A DNA stretch of 38,924 nt from Gammaproteobacteria bacterium (GTDB lineage Bacteria > Pseudomonadota > Gammaproteobacteria > Steroidobacterales > Steroidobacteraceae): assembly GCA_027365225.1 (NCBI GenBank), contig DAHXNV010000001.1, forward strand, positions 122,102-161,025, given 5' to 3'. A program made the translations under genes and the position numbers. Below the pieces are notes generated by a model. The model saw nothing but the letters and a program-made list of their open reading frames with translations, ran no database searches and was not told the origin of the DNA. Position 1 is the stretch's first letter. The number at the start of each line of letters is the position of its first letter. Positions 19,693 through 28,046 of this stretch are shown here, in pieces.

Positions 19693-21732
19693 ATGATGCA
19701 CCGCTTGGTGCATCCCGTGGCCGCTCCATTCCCCATGCTCCTCATCGGCTGTGTCGGACTCCTGCTGGGCTGGACGGTGATCGGCCTGGCCGGGCTCGTG
19801 CGCCCACGCAGTGTGGTTCTGGCCGGACGGCTCCTGTTTCCGCTCGGGGCGCTGCTCGGGCTTGCGCTCGCGCTGCTCGCCGGGGCGAGCCTGCTCGGGG
19901 GCGGCATCGAGCGGCTCATCCTGCCGATCGGTCTGCCCAACCTGCCGATGCACCTGCGGCTCGATCCTCTCTCGAGCATCTTTCTGCTGCTGCTCGGCGC
20001 CTCCTCGTTCGGCATTTCGCTGTTCGCCGGGGGATACTTCCGGGTCGGGGAGGGAACGGCCCCCGGACTGTTGTGCCTGCAGTACCACCTGTTCCTGGCG
20101 GCCATGGGGCTGGTGCTCATCGCGGACGATGCGTACAGCTTTCTGGTGGCCTGGGAGGTGATGGCGCTTGCCTCCTACTTTCTCGTCACCACTCAGCACC
20201 GCATTGCGGAGATTCGGCGCGCCGGCTTCATCTATCTGCTGATGGCGCACGTGGGCGCGATCTGCCTGCTGCTGTGCTTCGGCGTGCTGCAGGGGGGGAG
20301 CTGGCACTTCACCTTCCACGCCATGCGCTCGGCGCACCTCTCGCTCGGTTGGGCGACGGTGGCGTTCGCGCTGGCGCTCCTCGGCTTCGGCGCCAAGGCG
20401 GGACTGGTGCCGCTGCACGTCTGGTTGCCCGAAGCACACCCGGCGGCGCCGTCACCGGTCTCGGCGCTCATGAGCGGCGTCATGCTGAAGACGGCCGTCT
20501 ACGGCATGCTGCGGGTAGGGCTCGACCTGCTGGGCCGGCCGGTGTGGTGGTGGGGACTGGCGCCGCTGATCCTCGGACTGTTCACGATCGTCTACGGGGT
20601 GCTGTTCGCGGCCGTGCAGACGGACATGAAGCGCCTGCTCGCGTACTCGTCCGTCGAGAACATCGGTATGGTGTTCACCGGCATCGGGCTGACGATCGTC
20701 TTTGCCGGCTCGGGGCTCAAGGTGTTCGCGGCGCTTGCGCTGCTCGCCACGCTCTATCATTGCCTCAACCACGCGTTCATGAAGAGCCTGCTGTTCCTCG
20801 GCACCGGCTCCGTGCTGCACGCCACCGGCGAGCGCAACCTTGGACGCCTGGGGGGACTGATTCACCGCATGCCCTGGGTGGCATGGTTGACGCTCATCGG
20901 GACGCTCGCGATCGCGGGACTGCCGCCGCTGAACGGCTTCGTGTCGGAGTGGCTGCTGCTGCAGTCGTTTCTGTTCACCGGGCACCTGCCGCACGCGTTC
21001 GTGAATCTCTTGATCCCCATGGCCATGGCTCTGGTCGTGCTCGGGGCCGCCCTGGCCGGCTACGTCATGGTGAAATTCTACGGGGTGATCTTTCTCGGCC
21101 AGCCGCGCGAAGCGGCCCTCGCCCGCGCGCAGGACTGCGGCTGGCTCGAGCGGATCGGGCTGACCTGGCTGGCACTCGGTTGCGTGGCGCTCGGCCTGTT
21201 CCCGCTGCAGGTGATCCGGGCGCTCGGGGCGGTGACGCAACAGCTGGTCGGGGCGGTCGTGCCGCAGTCCTCCTCCCACTGGTGGCTGCTTGCGCCGGTG
21301 CCCGAGCGGTCCGTTTCCTATGCGCCGCTGGTCTTTCTGACGGCGACCTTGGCCGTGGTGCTCATGACCGTCTTGGCCGTGCGCCTGGCCTACCGCCAGC
21401 GCGAACGGCGCGGGCCCGCTTGGGATTGCGGCGCGGGCAACCTCACGGCGCGCATGCAGGATACCGCGGAGGGCTTCGGCCAGCCGATCCGCCATCTGTT
21501 CCAGCCGTTTTTTCAGATCGAGCGCGAGCTTCCGGAGCCGACCGATCGCGCACCCCGTTACCGCGTGGTGGTTCGGGAGCGGATCTGGCGGTTGATGTAT
21601 GAGCCGATTTCCGGCGCCGTCGAGGGGCTGGCCAACACCGCCGCTCGCTTGCAGCAGGGGCGCATCTCGGTGTACCTGCTGTACAGTTTCCTGACGCTGC
21701 TGGTGTTGCTGGCGGTGGCGCTGATCAGATGA
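19693..21732 (+). CDS. hyfB: HyfB-like proton-translocating subunit (NuoL/M family) of an Ehr-type complex
   Basis: The 679-residue membrane protein is of the Mrp antiporter/NuoL type with about 16 hydrophobic segments. Family motifs seen: WEVMALASYFLVTT (conserved membrane glutamate), FGAKAGLVPLHVWLPEAHPAAPSPVSALMSGVMLKTAVYGMLR (broken-helix lysine and histidine channel), QTDMKRLLAYSSVENIGMV and NHAFMKSLLFLGTGSV. The C-terminal extension (RRGPAWDCGAG) is typical of HyfB/HycC. In formate hydrogenlyase-like complexes it pumps ions. The ATG at 19693 is followed by a second ATG; no strong ribosome site is visible. Its end overlaps hyfC (ATGA). It is the first gene of the six-gene operon. Confidence 0.9.
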   Translation: MMHRLVHPVAAPFPMLLIGCVGLLLGWTVIGLAGLVRPRSVVLAGRLLFPLGALLGLALALLAGASLLGGGIERLILPIGLPNLPMHLRLDPLSSIFLLLLGASSFGISLFAGGYFRVGEGTAPGLLCLQYHLFLAAMGLVLIADDAYSFLVAWEVMALASYFLVTTQHRIAEIRRAGFIYLLMAHVGAICLLLCFGVLQGGSWHFTFHAMRSAHLSLGWATVAFALALLGFGAKAGLVPLHVWLPEAHPAAPSPVSALMSGVMLKTAVYGMLRVGLDLLGRPVWWWGLAPLILGLFTIVYGVLFAAVQTDMKRLLAYSSVENIGMVFTGIGLTIVFAGSGLKVFAALALLATLYHCLNHAFMKSLLFLGTGSVLHATGERNLGRLGGLIHRMPWVAWLTLIGTLAIAGLPPLNGFVSEWLLLQSFLFTGHLPHAFVNLLIPMAMALVVLGAALAGYVMVKFYGVIFLGQPREAALARAQDCGWLERIGLTWLALGCVALGLFPLQVIRALGAVTQQLVGAVVPQSSSHWWLLAPVPERSVSYAPLVFLTATLAVVLMTVLAVRLAYRQRERRGPAWDCGAGNLTARMQDTAEGFGQPIRHLFQPFFQIERELPEPTDRAPRYRVVVRERIWRLMYEPISGAVEGLANTAARLQQGRISVYLLYSFLTLLVLLAVALIR

Positions 21733-22679
21733 ACGCGATCGACTGGATCACGCAGGTGCTCGAGGTCGTGGTGGCGGTTGCGGCCGCCCCGGCCTTTCTC
21801 GGCTGGCTGAATCAATGCCGCGCCTGGCTGCAGAATCGGCGGGCACCGAGCTTGTGGCTGCCTTACCGGAACCTGCACAAGCTGTTTCACAAGGAGGCGG
21901 TGATCGCCGCGAGCGCCTCGCCGCTGTTCCGGATCGCCCCGTACGTGGTCTTTGGCACGATGGTGGTGGCCGCGGCCATCATTCCCTCGATGAGCACGCG
22001 GCTGCCGCTGGTCGGCTCGGCCGACGCGATCGCGTTGGTCGGTCTGTTCGCCGCGGCGCGCATGTTCATGACGCTGGCGGCGATGGATGTCGGCACCGCG
22101 TTCGGCACACTCGGCGCGCGTCGCGAGATGATGGTCGGCTTTCTGGCCGAGCCGGCGCTGTTGATGGTGATCTTCGTCGCCTCGCAGATCTCCTCGAGCA
22201 CCGCGCTCCCGGTGATCACCGATCATCTGGCATCCGGGCACCTCGGGCTCTCCCCCGGCCTCGCCTTCAGCGCGGTGGCTTTCATCCTGGTGCTGCTGGC
22301 GGAGAATGCCCGCATTCCCGTCGACAATCCCGCCACCCACCTCGAGCTCACCATGATCCACGAGGCCATGCTGCTCGAGTACTCGGCGCGGCACCTGGCG
22401 CTGATGGAGTGGGCCGCTCAACTGAAGCTGTTCAACTACGCCTGCATCGGCTTCGCGCTGTTCCTTCCCTGGGGGGTGGCGAGGGCGCACATCGGCCCGA
22501 TGGGCCTCGCCGTGGCGATCCCCGCCCTTGCGATCAAGCTCGCGGTGGCGGGCGCGGCTTTGGCGTTGATCGAGACCGTGTCGGCCAAGATGCGGGTCAT
22601 GCGGATACCGGAGTTCCTCGCCACGGCGTTCCTGTTCGCGGTACTCGGTCTGCTGGTGCACGTGCTGCTGAAGGCATGA
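21729..22679 (+). CDS. hyfC: HyfC-like membrane anchor (NuoH family)
   Basis: The 316-residue NuoH/HycD-family protein has eight predicted membrane helices. It shows the conserved cytoplasmic loop residues that contact the iron-sulfur module (YRNLHKLFHKE near the start, ENARIPVDNPATHLELTMIHEAMLLEYS near residue 200). In related complexes this subunit couples electron transfer to ion pumping by HyfB and HyfF. The ATG overlaps the hyfB stop, and its own stop overlaps the hyfE start, so translation is probably coupled. Length matches HyfC. Confidence 0.9.
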   Translation: MNAIDWITQVLEVVVAVAAAPAFLGWLNQCRAWLQNRRAPSLWLPYRNLHKLFHKEAVIAASASPLFRIAPYVVFGTMVVAAAIIPSMSTRLPLVGSADAIALVGLFAAARMFMTLAAMDVGTAFGTLGARREMMVGFLAEPALLMVIFVASQISSSTALPVITDHLASGHLGLSPGLAFSAVAFILVLLAENARIPVDNPATHLELTMIHEAMLLEYSARHLALMEWAAQLKLFNYACIGFALFLPWGVARAHIGPMGLAVAIPALAIKLAVAGAALALIETVSAKMRVMRIPEFLATAFLFAVLGLLVHVLLKA

Positions 22680-23353
22680 GCGTGATGACCCACCTGCCCC
22701 TGTATCAGCAGCTGCTCGACAGCTGCGCGGCGCTGCTGTTGCTGTTGTCCTTCGCCATGTTGTCGCAGCGGCGGGTGGTGGCGCTGGTCAATCTATACGC
22801 GGTGCAGGGCGCGGTGCTCGCCGCGACGACCCTGTTGCTCGCCTGGCGGACCGGTGAGGACCATCTGTACGTCTCGGCCGCGCTGACTCTCGCACTCAAG
22901 GTGATGTTGCTGCCGTGGCTGCTGCACCGGCTCATCCGTCGTCTGCAGGTGCATCGGGACACCGAGCCGCTGCTCAACGTCTCGGGCATCATGCTCGTGG
23001 GGCTCGTGATCGTGGTGTTCGCCTTCTCACTGGCGCAGCCGATCACGCGGCTCGCCAGCACGGCAACCCGCAGCGCCATCGGTATCGCACTCGCCGTGGT
23101 GCTGCTCGCCTTCTTGATGATGATCACGCGGCGCAAGGCCGTGTCGCAGGTGATGGGGTTTCTGTCGATGGAGAACGGCGTGCTGTTCGGCGCGATGAGC
23201 GCCAGTTACGGCATGCCCATGATCGTGGAGCTGGGAATCGCCCTCGATGTGCTGGTGGCCGTGCTGGTGCTTGGGGTGTTCTTCTTTCAGATCCGTGAGC
23301 GGTTCGACAGCCTCGATCTGCACCACCTGGAGAGCCTGAAGGAGCACCAATAG
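22676..23353 (+). CDS. hyfE: HyfE-like membrane subunit (NuoK-related)
   Basis: The 225-residue protein has about seven hydrophobic helices. Its C-terminal half resembles NuoK/MrpC (MGFLSMENGVLFGAMSASYGMPMIVELGIALDVLVAVLVLGVFFFQI, including the membrane glutamates E and E/D). This is the HyfE pattern, and the subunit lines part of the proton path. The ATG at 22676 overlaps the hyfC stop; another ATG three codons later is possible. It ends in an acidic, soluble tail (LDLHHLESLKEHQ). hyfF follows after 1 nt. Confidence 0.88.
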   Translation: MSVMTHLPLYQQLLDSCAALLLLLSFAMLSQRRVVALVNLYAVQGAVLAATTLLLAWRTGEDHLYVSAALTLALKVMLLPWLLHRLIRRLQVHRDTEPLLNVSGIMLVGLVIVVFAFSLAQPITRLASTATRSAIGIALAVVLLAFLMMITRRKAVSQVMGFLSMENGVLFGAMSASYGMPMIVELGIALDVLVAVLVLGVFFFQIRERFDSLDLHHLESLKEHQ

Positions 23354-23354
23354 C

Positions 23355-24809
23355 GTGGCCCTGCTGCTGTTACTGATCCTGCCGCTCGTGGGCGCCGCGT
23401 TGCTCGGGGCTGGCGGCGCGCACCGGCGCGCCCCCGAGGTCAATGCGGCCTTCAGCCTCGCAACGTTGCTCGCCGCCTGCGGCCTGGCGGTGCGGGTGAT
23501 CCGCCACGGCGATCTGCTGCTCGGGCGCGAGCAGTTCTTCATCGATCCGTTCAATGTCTTTCTGGTGACGCTGACGGCGTTCGTCGGGCTGACTACGGCA
23601 CTGTTCTCGCGCCCCTACATGCGCATCGAGCTCGATCACGGCCGTCTGACACCGGGGAAACTGCGGCTTTACCACAGCATGTACCAGCTGTTCATGTTCA
23701 CCATGCTGCTGGCGCTTACGACCAACAACATGGGACTGATGTGGGTCGCGATGGAGGGGGCGACGCTCTCGACCGTGCTGCTCGTGACCCTGTATCGGAC
23801 GCCCGCGAGCCTCGAGGCGGGCTGGAAGTACTTCATTCTTTGTGGCGTCGGCATCGCGCAGGCTCTCTTCGGCACCGTCCTGTTGTACGTGGCGGCCGAA
23901 AAAGTGCTCGGGTCCCAGGGCGTGACGGCGCTGCTGTGGACGCATCTCGACGCCGTCAAATCGCAGCTCGAGCCGACGGTGCTCGCGCTCGCCTTCGTGT
24001 TCCTGCTGGTCGGCTACGGCACCAAGGTGGGGCTGGTGCCGCTGCACAGCTGGCTGCCGGATGCGCACGCGGAAGGGCCCACGCCGATCTCGGCCGTGCT
24101 GTCCGGGCTGCTGCTCAATGTGGCCCTCTACACGGTGGTGCGCAGCAAGGTGCTGGTCGAGGGCTCGGTGCACTCGCAGCTCCCGTCCCGATTGCTGATG
24201 GGGTTCGGGTTGGTGTCGGTGGTGGTGGCGGCGCTGCTGCTGTGGCGGCAGCGCGACATCAAGCGCCTGTTCGCATATTCATCGATCGAGCACATGGGGA
24301 TCGCGACGTTCGCGTTCGGCATGGGCGGGCCCATCGCCAACTTCGCCGCGCTCCTGCACATGACCGTGCACTCGCTCACCAAATCCTCGATCTTCTTCAC
24401 CGCGGGGCACGCCGCGCAGAACGCGGGCACCCAGGCGATGGATCGTATCCGTGGCCTGATCACGCTCTCGCCCACGGTGGGCTGGGGACTGATGCTCGGC
24501 TCGCTCGCCATCCTCGGGGTGCCGCCCTTCGGGGTGTTCACCAGCGAGTTCCTGATCCTCACGACCGCCATGCGCGCCCAGCCCTGGGCAACACCGATTC
24601 TGCTCGCGGCGCTGGCCGTGGCGTTCGCGGCCATCTTCTCCAAAGTGCAGCCCATGGTGTTCGGTGAAACCACCGGGCGTCCTCTGCCACATGCGCCGGC
24701 GCTGCTGCCGGTGTTCGCGCACCTTGCCATCGTGTTGCTGCTTGGGCTGTACATTCCGCACTACCTCGCCGATTGGTATCGAGCCGCGGCTCACCTGATT
24801 GGAGGCTAG
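23355..24809 (+). CDS. hyfF: HyfF-like second NuoL/M-type ion-channel subunit
   Basis: The 484-residue antiporter-like membrane protein shows family motifs: MGLMWVAMEGATLSTVLLV, GYGTKVGLVPLHSWLPDAHAEGPTPISAVLSGLLLNVALYTVVR, and RDIKRLFAYSSIEHMGI, as well as HSLTKSSIFFTAGHAAQNAGT. It is the second proton-pumping module of the complex, next to HyfB. The GTG at 23355 follows the hyfE stop directly, with GGAG upstream. It is 39 nt before hyfG, the largest gap in the operon. Together with HyfB and DabB, three proteins of this superfamily are encoded within 15 kb. Confidence 0.9.
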   Translation: MALLLLLILPLVGAALLGAGGAHRRAPEVNAAFSLATLLAACGLAVRVIRHGDLLLGREQFFIDPFNVFLVTLTAFVGLTTALFSRPYMRIELDHGRLTPGKLRLYHSMYQLFMFTMLLALTTNNMGLMWVAMEGATLSTVLLVTLYRTPASLEAGWKYFILCGVGIAQALFGTVLLYVAAEKVLGSQGVTALLWTHLDAVKSQLEPTVLALAFVFLLVGYGTKVGLVPLHSWLPDAHAEGPTPISAVLSGLLLNVALYTVVRSKVLVEGSVHSQLPSRLLMGFGLVSVVVAALLLWRQRDIKRLFAYSSIEHMGIATFAFGMGGPIANFAALLHMTVHSLTKSSIFFTAGHAAQNAGTQAMDRIRGLITLSPTVGWGLMLGSLAILGVPPFGVFTSEFLILTTAMRAQPWATPILLAALAVAFAAIFSKVQPMVFGETTGRPLPHAPALLPVFAHLAIVLLLGLYIPHYLADWYRAAAHLIGG

Positions 24810-24848
24810 AGTCATGCCGGACCACAGGCGCTGCACGAGGATCGCTCG

Positions 24849-26336
24849 ATGCCCCTGAGGCGCTGGTGGGATCGCGCCGAGCCCCTCGCGGGGGCGCCCC
24901 AGGTGCGCGGCCTCGGCGTGCGGCCCGAGGAGTGGCTGCAGGTGGCGCAGGATGTCGCAGCGAGCGGCGGGGTGCTGCTCGCGCTGTGGGCGAGCTGCAC
25001 GGCGGCGAGCGGCGGCTCGGCGGGCGAGCGGGCCATCTACGCTGCGTATTTGACGGACCGGGGTGTGTTGGTCGCCGAGCTCGTCTTGCCTGTCGATGCC
25101 GCTCACCTCTACCCGGGTCTGGAGAGTATCTTCCCCGCCGCCGCGCGGATGCAGCGGGCCGCGCGCGATCTGTTCGGTGCCCGCTCGAGCGATCCGGATG
25201 CGCGGCCCTGGCTCGATCACGACCGGCCTTACGAGTTCGTGCGGGTGGACGGGGAGGGGGTTCACGAGATTGCCGTGGGGCCGGTGCATGCGGGCATCAT
25301 AGAGCCCGGGCATTTCCGCTTCTCCGTGGTCGGGGAGAAAGTGCTGAAGCTCGAGGAGCGCTTCGGCTACGCGCACAAGGGCCTCGAGCAGCGCTTCACC
25401 GAGCTGCCCATCTTGCAAGGTCACCGCCTCGCGGCGCGCGTGTCGGGTGATTCGGCGGTGGCCTATGCCTGGGCCTATTGCCAGGCGTTGGAAGGCATGA
25501 CCGGTTGTGCGCTCCCGCCGCGCGCGGCCTGGCTTCGCGCCGTGTGTCTGGAGCTCGAGCGGCTCGCGAATCATCTCGGGGACCTCGGCGCGCTCGGAAA
25601 TGACGCGGGATTCGCATTCGGATTGACGCAGTTTTCCCGCCTCAAGGAGGATCTGCTGCGTGCCACGGCGGCCGCATTCGGCCAGCGCTATCTATTCGAT
25701 GTGCTCGTCCCGGGCGGCGTGGCGGTTGATCTGTCGGCCGGGGGAGCCTGCGCGTTGGCCGATGCGGTGTGGGCGGTGTGTGCCGAGACCGTGGAATTGC
25801 GTCGCATTTACGACGAGCACGAAGGCGTGCGCGATCGTTTCACCGGCACGGGGCGCCTCGCGCCGCAGCTGGCCGCCCGACTCGGTGTGCTCGGACTGGC
25901 GGGCCGGGCGAGCGGGCAGGCGCGCGATGTGCGTGTGGATCTGCCGGTGCCGCCGTACACGGAGGTGCGTATCGCAAAAGTCGTGCAACACGGCGGGGAC
26001 GTGGCAGCGCGGGTGGCGGTGCGGTTCGAGGAGGTGCAAGAGTCTGGCCGCATGCTGATCGGCTTGCTCGCGAGACTGCCGGGCGGCGCGCACGCCGCGG
26101 CGGTCGGCGTGCCGCCGGACGGCGCGCTCGGCGTCGGTCTCATCGAGGGGTGGCGCGGACCGGTGCTCGTTGCGCTGCAGGCCGGGCCGTTGGGCGCGAT
26201 CCGGCGCTGTCACCCGCACGATCCCTCCTGGCAGAACTGGCCGGCGCTCGAGCACGCCATCATGGACAACATCGTGGCGGACTTTCCGCTGATCAACAAA
26301 TCGTTCAACCTGGCCTACAGCGGCGTGGATCTGTAG
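24849..26336 (+). CDS. hyfG: HyfG-like large subunit lacking the Ni-Fe cysteine ligands (Ehr type; NuoC-NuoD fusion)
   Basis: The 495-residue protein has a NuoC-like N-terminal domain (about 1-125) and a NuoD/hydrogenase large-subunit domain (about 130-495; EIAVGPVHAGIIEPGHFRF, EERFGYAHKGLEQR). At the L1 site, where hydrogenases have RxCGxC, this protein has RVSGDS (197-202). At the L2 site, where they have DPCxxC, it has DPSWQN (458-463). All four nickel ligands are replaced, so it cannot bind a Ni-Fe centre. This pattern marks energy-converting-hydrogenase-related (Ehr) complexes, whose substrate is unknown. The ATG at 24849 was chosen by similarity. hyfI starts 2 nt after its stop. Confidence 0.9.
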   Translation: MPLRRWWDRAEPLAGAPQVRGLGVRPEEWLQVAQDVAASGGVLLALWASCTAASGGSAGERAIYAAYLTDRGVLVAELVLPVDAAHLYPGLESIFPAAARMQRAARDLFGARSSDPDARPWLDHDRPYEFVRVDGEGVHEIAVGPVHAGIIEPGHFRFSVVGEKVLKLEERFGYAHKGLEQRFTELPILQGHRLAARVSGDSAVAYAWAYCQALEGMTGCALPPRAAWLRAVCLELERLANHLGDLGALGNDAGFAFGLTQFSRLKEDLLRATAAAFGQRYLFDVLVPGGVAVDLSAGGACALADAVWAVCAETVELRRIYDEHEGVRDRFTGTGRLAPQLAARLGVLGLAGRASGQARDVRVDLPVPPYTEVRIAKVVQHGGDVAARVAVRFEEVQESGRMLIGLLARLPGGAHAAAVGVPPDGALGVGLIEGWRGPVLVALQAGPLGAIRRCHPHDPSWQNWPALEHAIMDNIVADFPLINKSFNLAYSGVDL

Positions 26337-26338
26337 AG

Positions 26339-26842
26339 ATGCTGAAGGCGTTGCGCAAGATCGCATCGATCGGGTTGATCTCGGAGCCGGCGCCCGCACC
26401 CGATGAACTGCTGCGTGTGCGCCACGCGTTGGACGCGACAGTCGCCGCGGTGCTCGGCCGGGCGCTGTGCATCCGTCATGTGGATGCCGGCTCGTGCAAC
26501 GGCTGCGAGCTCGAGATCCAGGCGCTCGGCAACCCCTACTACAATCTCGAAGGGCACAACATCCGCTTCGTCGCCAGTCCGCGGCATGCGGATCTGCTGC
26601 TGGTCACCGGCCCGGTGGTGAGGAACATGGAGATGGCGTTGCGGCGAGTGTATGCGGCGACGCCGGACCCGAAGTTGGTGGTGGCAGTGGGGGACTGCGG
26701 CTGTACGGGCGGCATGCTCGGGGAGTGTCCGGCCGCCTTGGGACGGGTCGCGAACGTGATCCCCGTGGATGTGGCGGTGCCGGGATGTCCGCCGAGCCCG
26801 GCGCGCATTCTGCAGGCAATCCTGACCGCGATTCAGGGCTGA
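26339..26842 (+). CDS. hyfI: HyfI-like small subunit (NuoB family) with intact 4Fe-4S motif
   Basis: The 167-residue NuoB-like protein retains the proximal 4Fe-4S ligands: C53 and C56 in GSCNGCELE, C120 in VGDCGCTGG and C150 in VPGCPPSP. Electron transfer to a partner therefore seems possible even though the large subunit lacks nickel ligands. No HyfH/HyfA-type ferredoxin subunit and no formate dehydrogenase gene is in the cluster. It is the last gene of the operon and starts 2 nt after hyfG. A GC-rich hairpin without a T-run follows at 26848-26862. Confidence 0.9.
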   Translation: MLKALRKIASIGLISEPAPAPDELLRVRHALDATVAAVLGRALCIRHVDAGSCNGCELEIQALGNPYYNLEGHNIRFVASPRHADLLLVTGPVVRNMEMALRRVYAATPDPKLVVAVGDCGCTGGMLGECPAALGRVANVIPVDVAVPGCPPSPARILQAILTAIQG

Positions 26843-26847
26843 TCGAG

Positions 26848-26862
26848 CCGGCGGCGCGCCGG
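26848..26862 (+). terminator. GC-rich hairpin after hyfI
   Basis: CCGGCG and CGCCGG pair perfectly around a GCG loop, 5 nt after the hyfI stop. There is no T-tract, so intrinsic termination is doubtful; it may serve as a 3' stabiliser between the convergent hyf and carH-like units. Confidence 0.3.
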
Positions 26863-27005
26863 GTCGCGGCGTGTGCGCGCTCAACCAGGGCGATCCCCGC
26901 GAGCGCCCTGCCCGCGAGGCCTACCTGCACGACCTGCTCGAAGCGAAGTTGTACCCTCAGCGCCCCCCAGGTCCACACGTTCCCGTAGTGGCGGAACATA
27001 CCGGC

Positions 27006-27941
27006 TCAAGCCGGGCTCGATGGCGCGGTCCTGCGTCGCCGGCAGAACTCGGCGATTTCGTGCGGGATGAGTTCGAGGCGGCTGATGAATCGGATCTCGC
27101 CCGGCAGATGAGACGGGCGGGCCCAGAGCGACCCGCCCGCCCAGATCTCGACTGACGGCGGCAATTGCGCCCTGAGATCCCCCAGCATCGCGAGTGCGGT
27201 CTTCAGCCGGAACGCTTTGCTGAAGGACAGTCCAACGACCTCGACACCGTGCCGGTGGGCTGCCGAGGCGATGTCCCCGATGGGCGTGCGTATGCCGAGA
27301 GAGACGCAGCGTACCCCTTCGAGCGCCAGGCAGGCGTGGGCCATCAATACGCCCAACTGATGGTCTTCTCCGGGCAGCGTCGTCAGCAGAACGCTGGGTG
27401 CGCGTGCGCCGGGGTAAATCGTCCCGATGCCCTGGCGCAGCTGGTGTTGCATCTGCTCGCAGTAGAGGTGCTCCTGGCTGACAGCGAGCGCACCACGTGC
27501 CCACGCCGCGCCCACCTGCACGTTCATGGGGGCGACGAACTCGAGGATGAAGCGCAGCAGTCCGAGCCGCTGCAGCGTCCGTGACAGATGCGATTGCAGG
27601 CCGGCCGCATCATAGGCTGCGAGTAGATCCAGGGTCGTCTCGAGCAGCAGGGTGTTGTCGGCCGCTGCGCCGAGCGGCTCCGGCGCACCTTCAGTGGCCG
27701 TCACGCGCGCCATCAGTTCCTCGAGCGTCGCCCCCGCCAGCTCACGGGGGCGCAGTCCGCGGTCGATCAGGCGGCTGATCAGGCGCAGCTTACCCACCTG
27801 TTCCGGTGGATACACGCGCTCCCCGTGGCGATTGCGCAGCGGTTGCGGAAATCCGTAGCGCCGTTCCCACATTCGTAAGGTGTCCTTCGACAGCCCCGTT
27901 TCCCGCTCCACGGTGCTGATGCCCAATTCAGGTGAAGTCAT
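27006..27941 (-). CDS. MerR-family regulator with B12-binding domain, CarH/LitR-type photoreceptor repressor
   Basis: The 311-residue protein has an N-terminal MerR winged helix (about 1-75; TLRMWERRYGFPQPLRN). A light-sensing helical bundle follows with the signature W147-x9-E157-H158 (AWARGALAVSQEH). Next comes a cobalamin-binding Rossmann domain starting PGEDHQLG with the lower-axial-ligand histidine H194. These three elements match CarH/LitR proteins, which bind DNA in the dark with adenosylcobalamin and release it in light. The gene is divergent from folE2. Palindromes at 27952-27962 and 28016-28026 are candidate operators, so it probably represses itself and folE2. The ATG at 27941 has no clear Shine-Dalgarno sequence. 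Confidence 0.88.
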   Translation of the reverse strand: MTSPELGISTVERETGLSKDTLRMWERRYGFPQPLRNRHGERVYPPEQVGKLRLISRLIDRGLRPRELAGATLEELMARVTATEGAPEPLGAAADNTLLLETTLDLLAAYDAAGLQSHLSRTLQRLGLLRFILEFVAPMNVQVGAAWARGALAVSQEHLYCEQMQHQLRQGIGTIYPGARAPSVLLTTLPGEDHQLGVLMAHACLALEGVRCVSLGIRTPIGDIASAAHRHGVEVVGLSFSKAFRLKTALAMLGDLRAQLPPSVEIWAGGSLWARPSHLPGEIRFISRLELIPHEIAEFCRRRRTAPSSPA

Positions 27942-27951
27942 CAGGTCAATG

Positions 27952-27962
27952 TGTCCTGGACA
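27952..27962. promoter_or_regulatory. palindrome TGTCCTGGACA, candidate CarH/LitR-like operator (carH side)
   Basis: This is a perfect inverted repeat of TGTCC/GGACA around one base, 10 bp from the regulator's start codon. A TTGATA hexamer (minus strand, 27980-27985) could be the -35, which would put the palindrome over the -10 or start site. It is the same sequence as the second palindrome apart from the central base. Confidence 0.6.
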
Positions 27963-28009
27963 TATGCATTGAAAACCGGTATCAACTGGTTTATGGTGGC
28001 CTAGAGACG

Positions 28010-28026
28010 TATAATTGTCCAGGACA
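28010..28026 (+). promoter_or_regulatory. folE2 -10 box with overlapping palindrome TGTCCAGGACA
   Basis: TATAAT (28010-28015) is followed without a gap by the perfect inverted repeat TGTCCAGGACA (28016-28026), which would cover the transcription start. The centre lies 64 bp from the first palindrome. The -35 region (about 27987-27992, TGGTTT) is poor. The arrangement suits repression of folE2 by the divergent B12-type regulator. Confidence 0.65.
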
Positions 28027-28046
28027 GACTATTCCCGAGGATCACG

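Noticed and set aside
24849-26842. A functional Ni-Fe hydrogenase or formate hydrogenlyase
   Set aside because: All four nickel-binding cysteines are replaced in the large subunit, and no formate dehydrogenase or maturation gene is present.
27957-27985. A confident -35/-10 promoter for the CarH-like gene
   Set aside because: TTGATA is plausible as -35, but no acceptable -10 lies 16-18 bp away; only the palindrome is reported.
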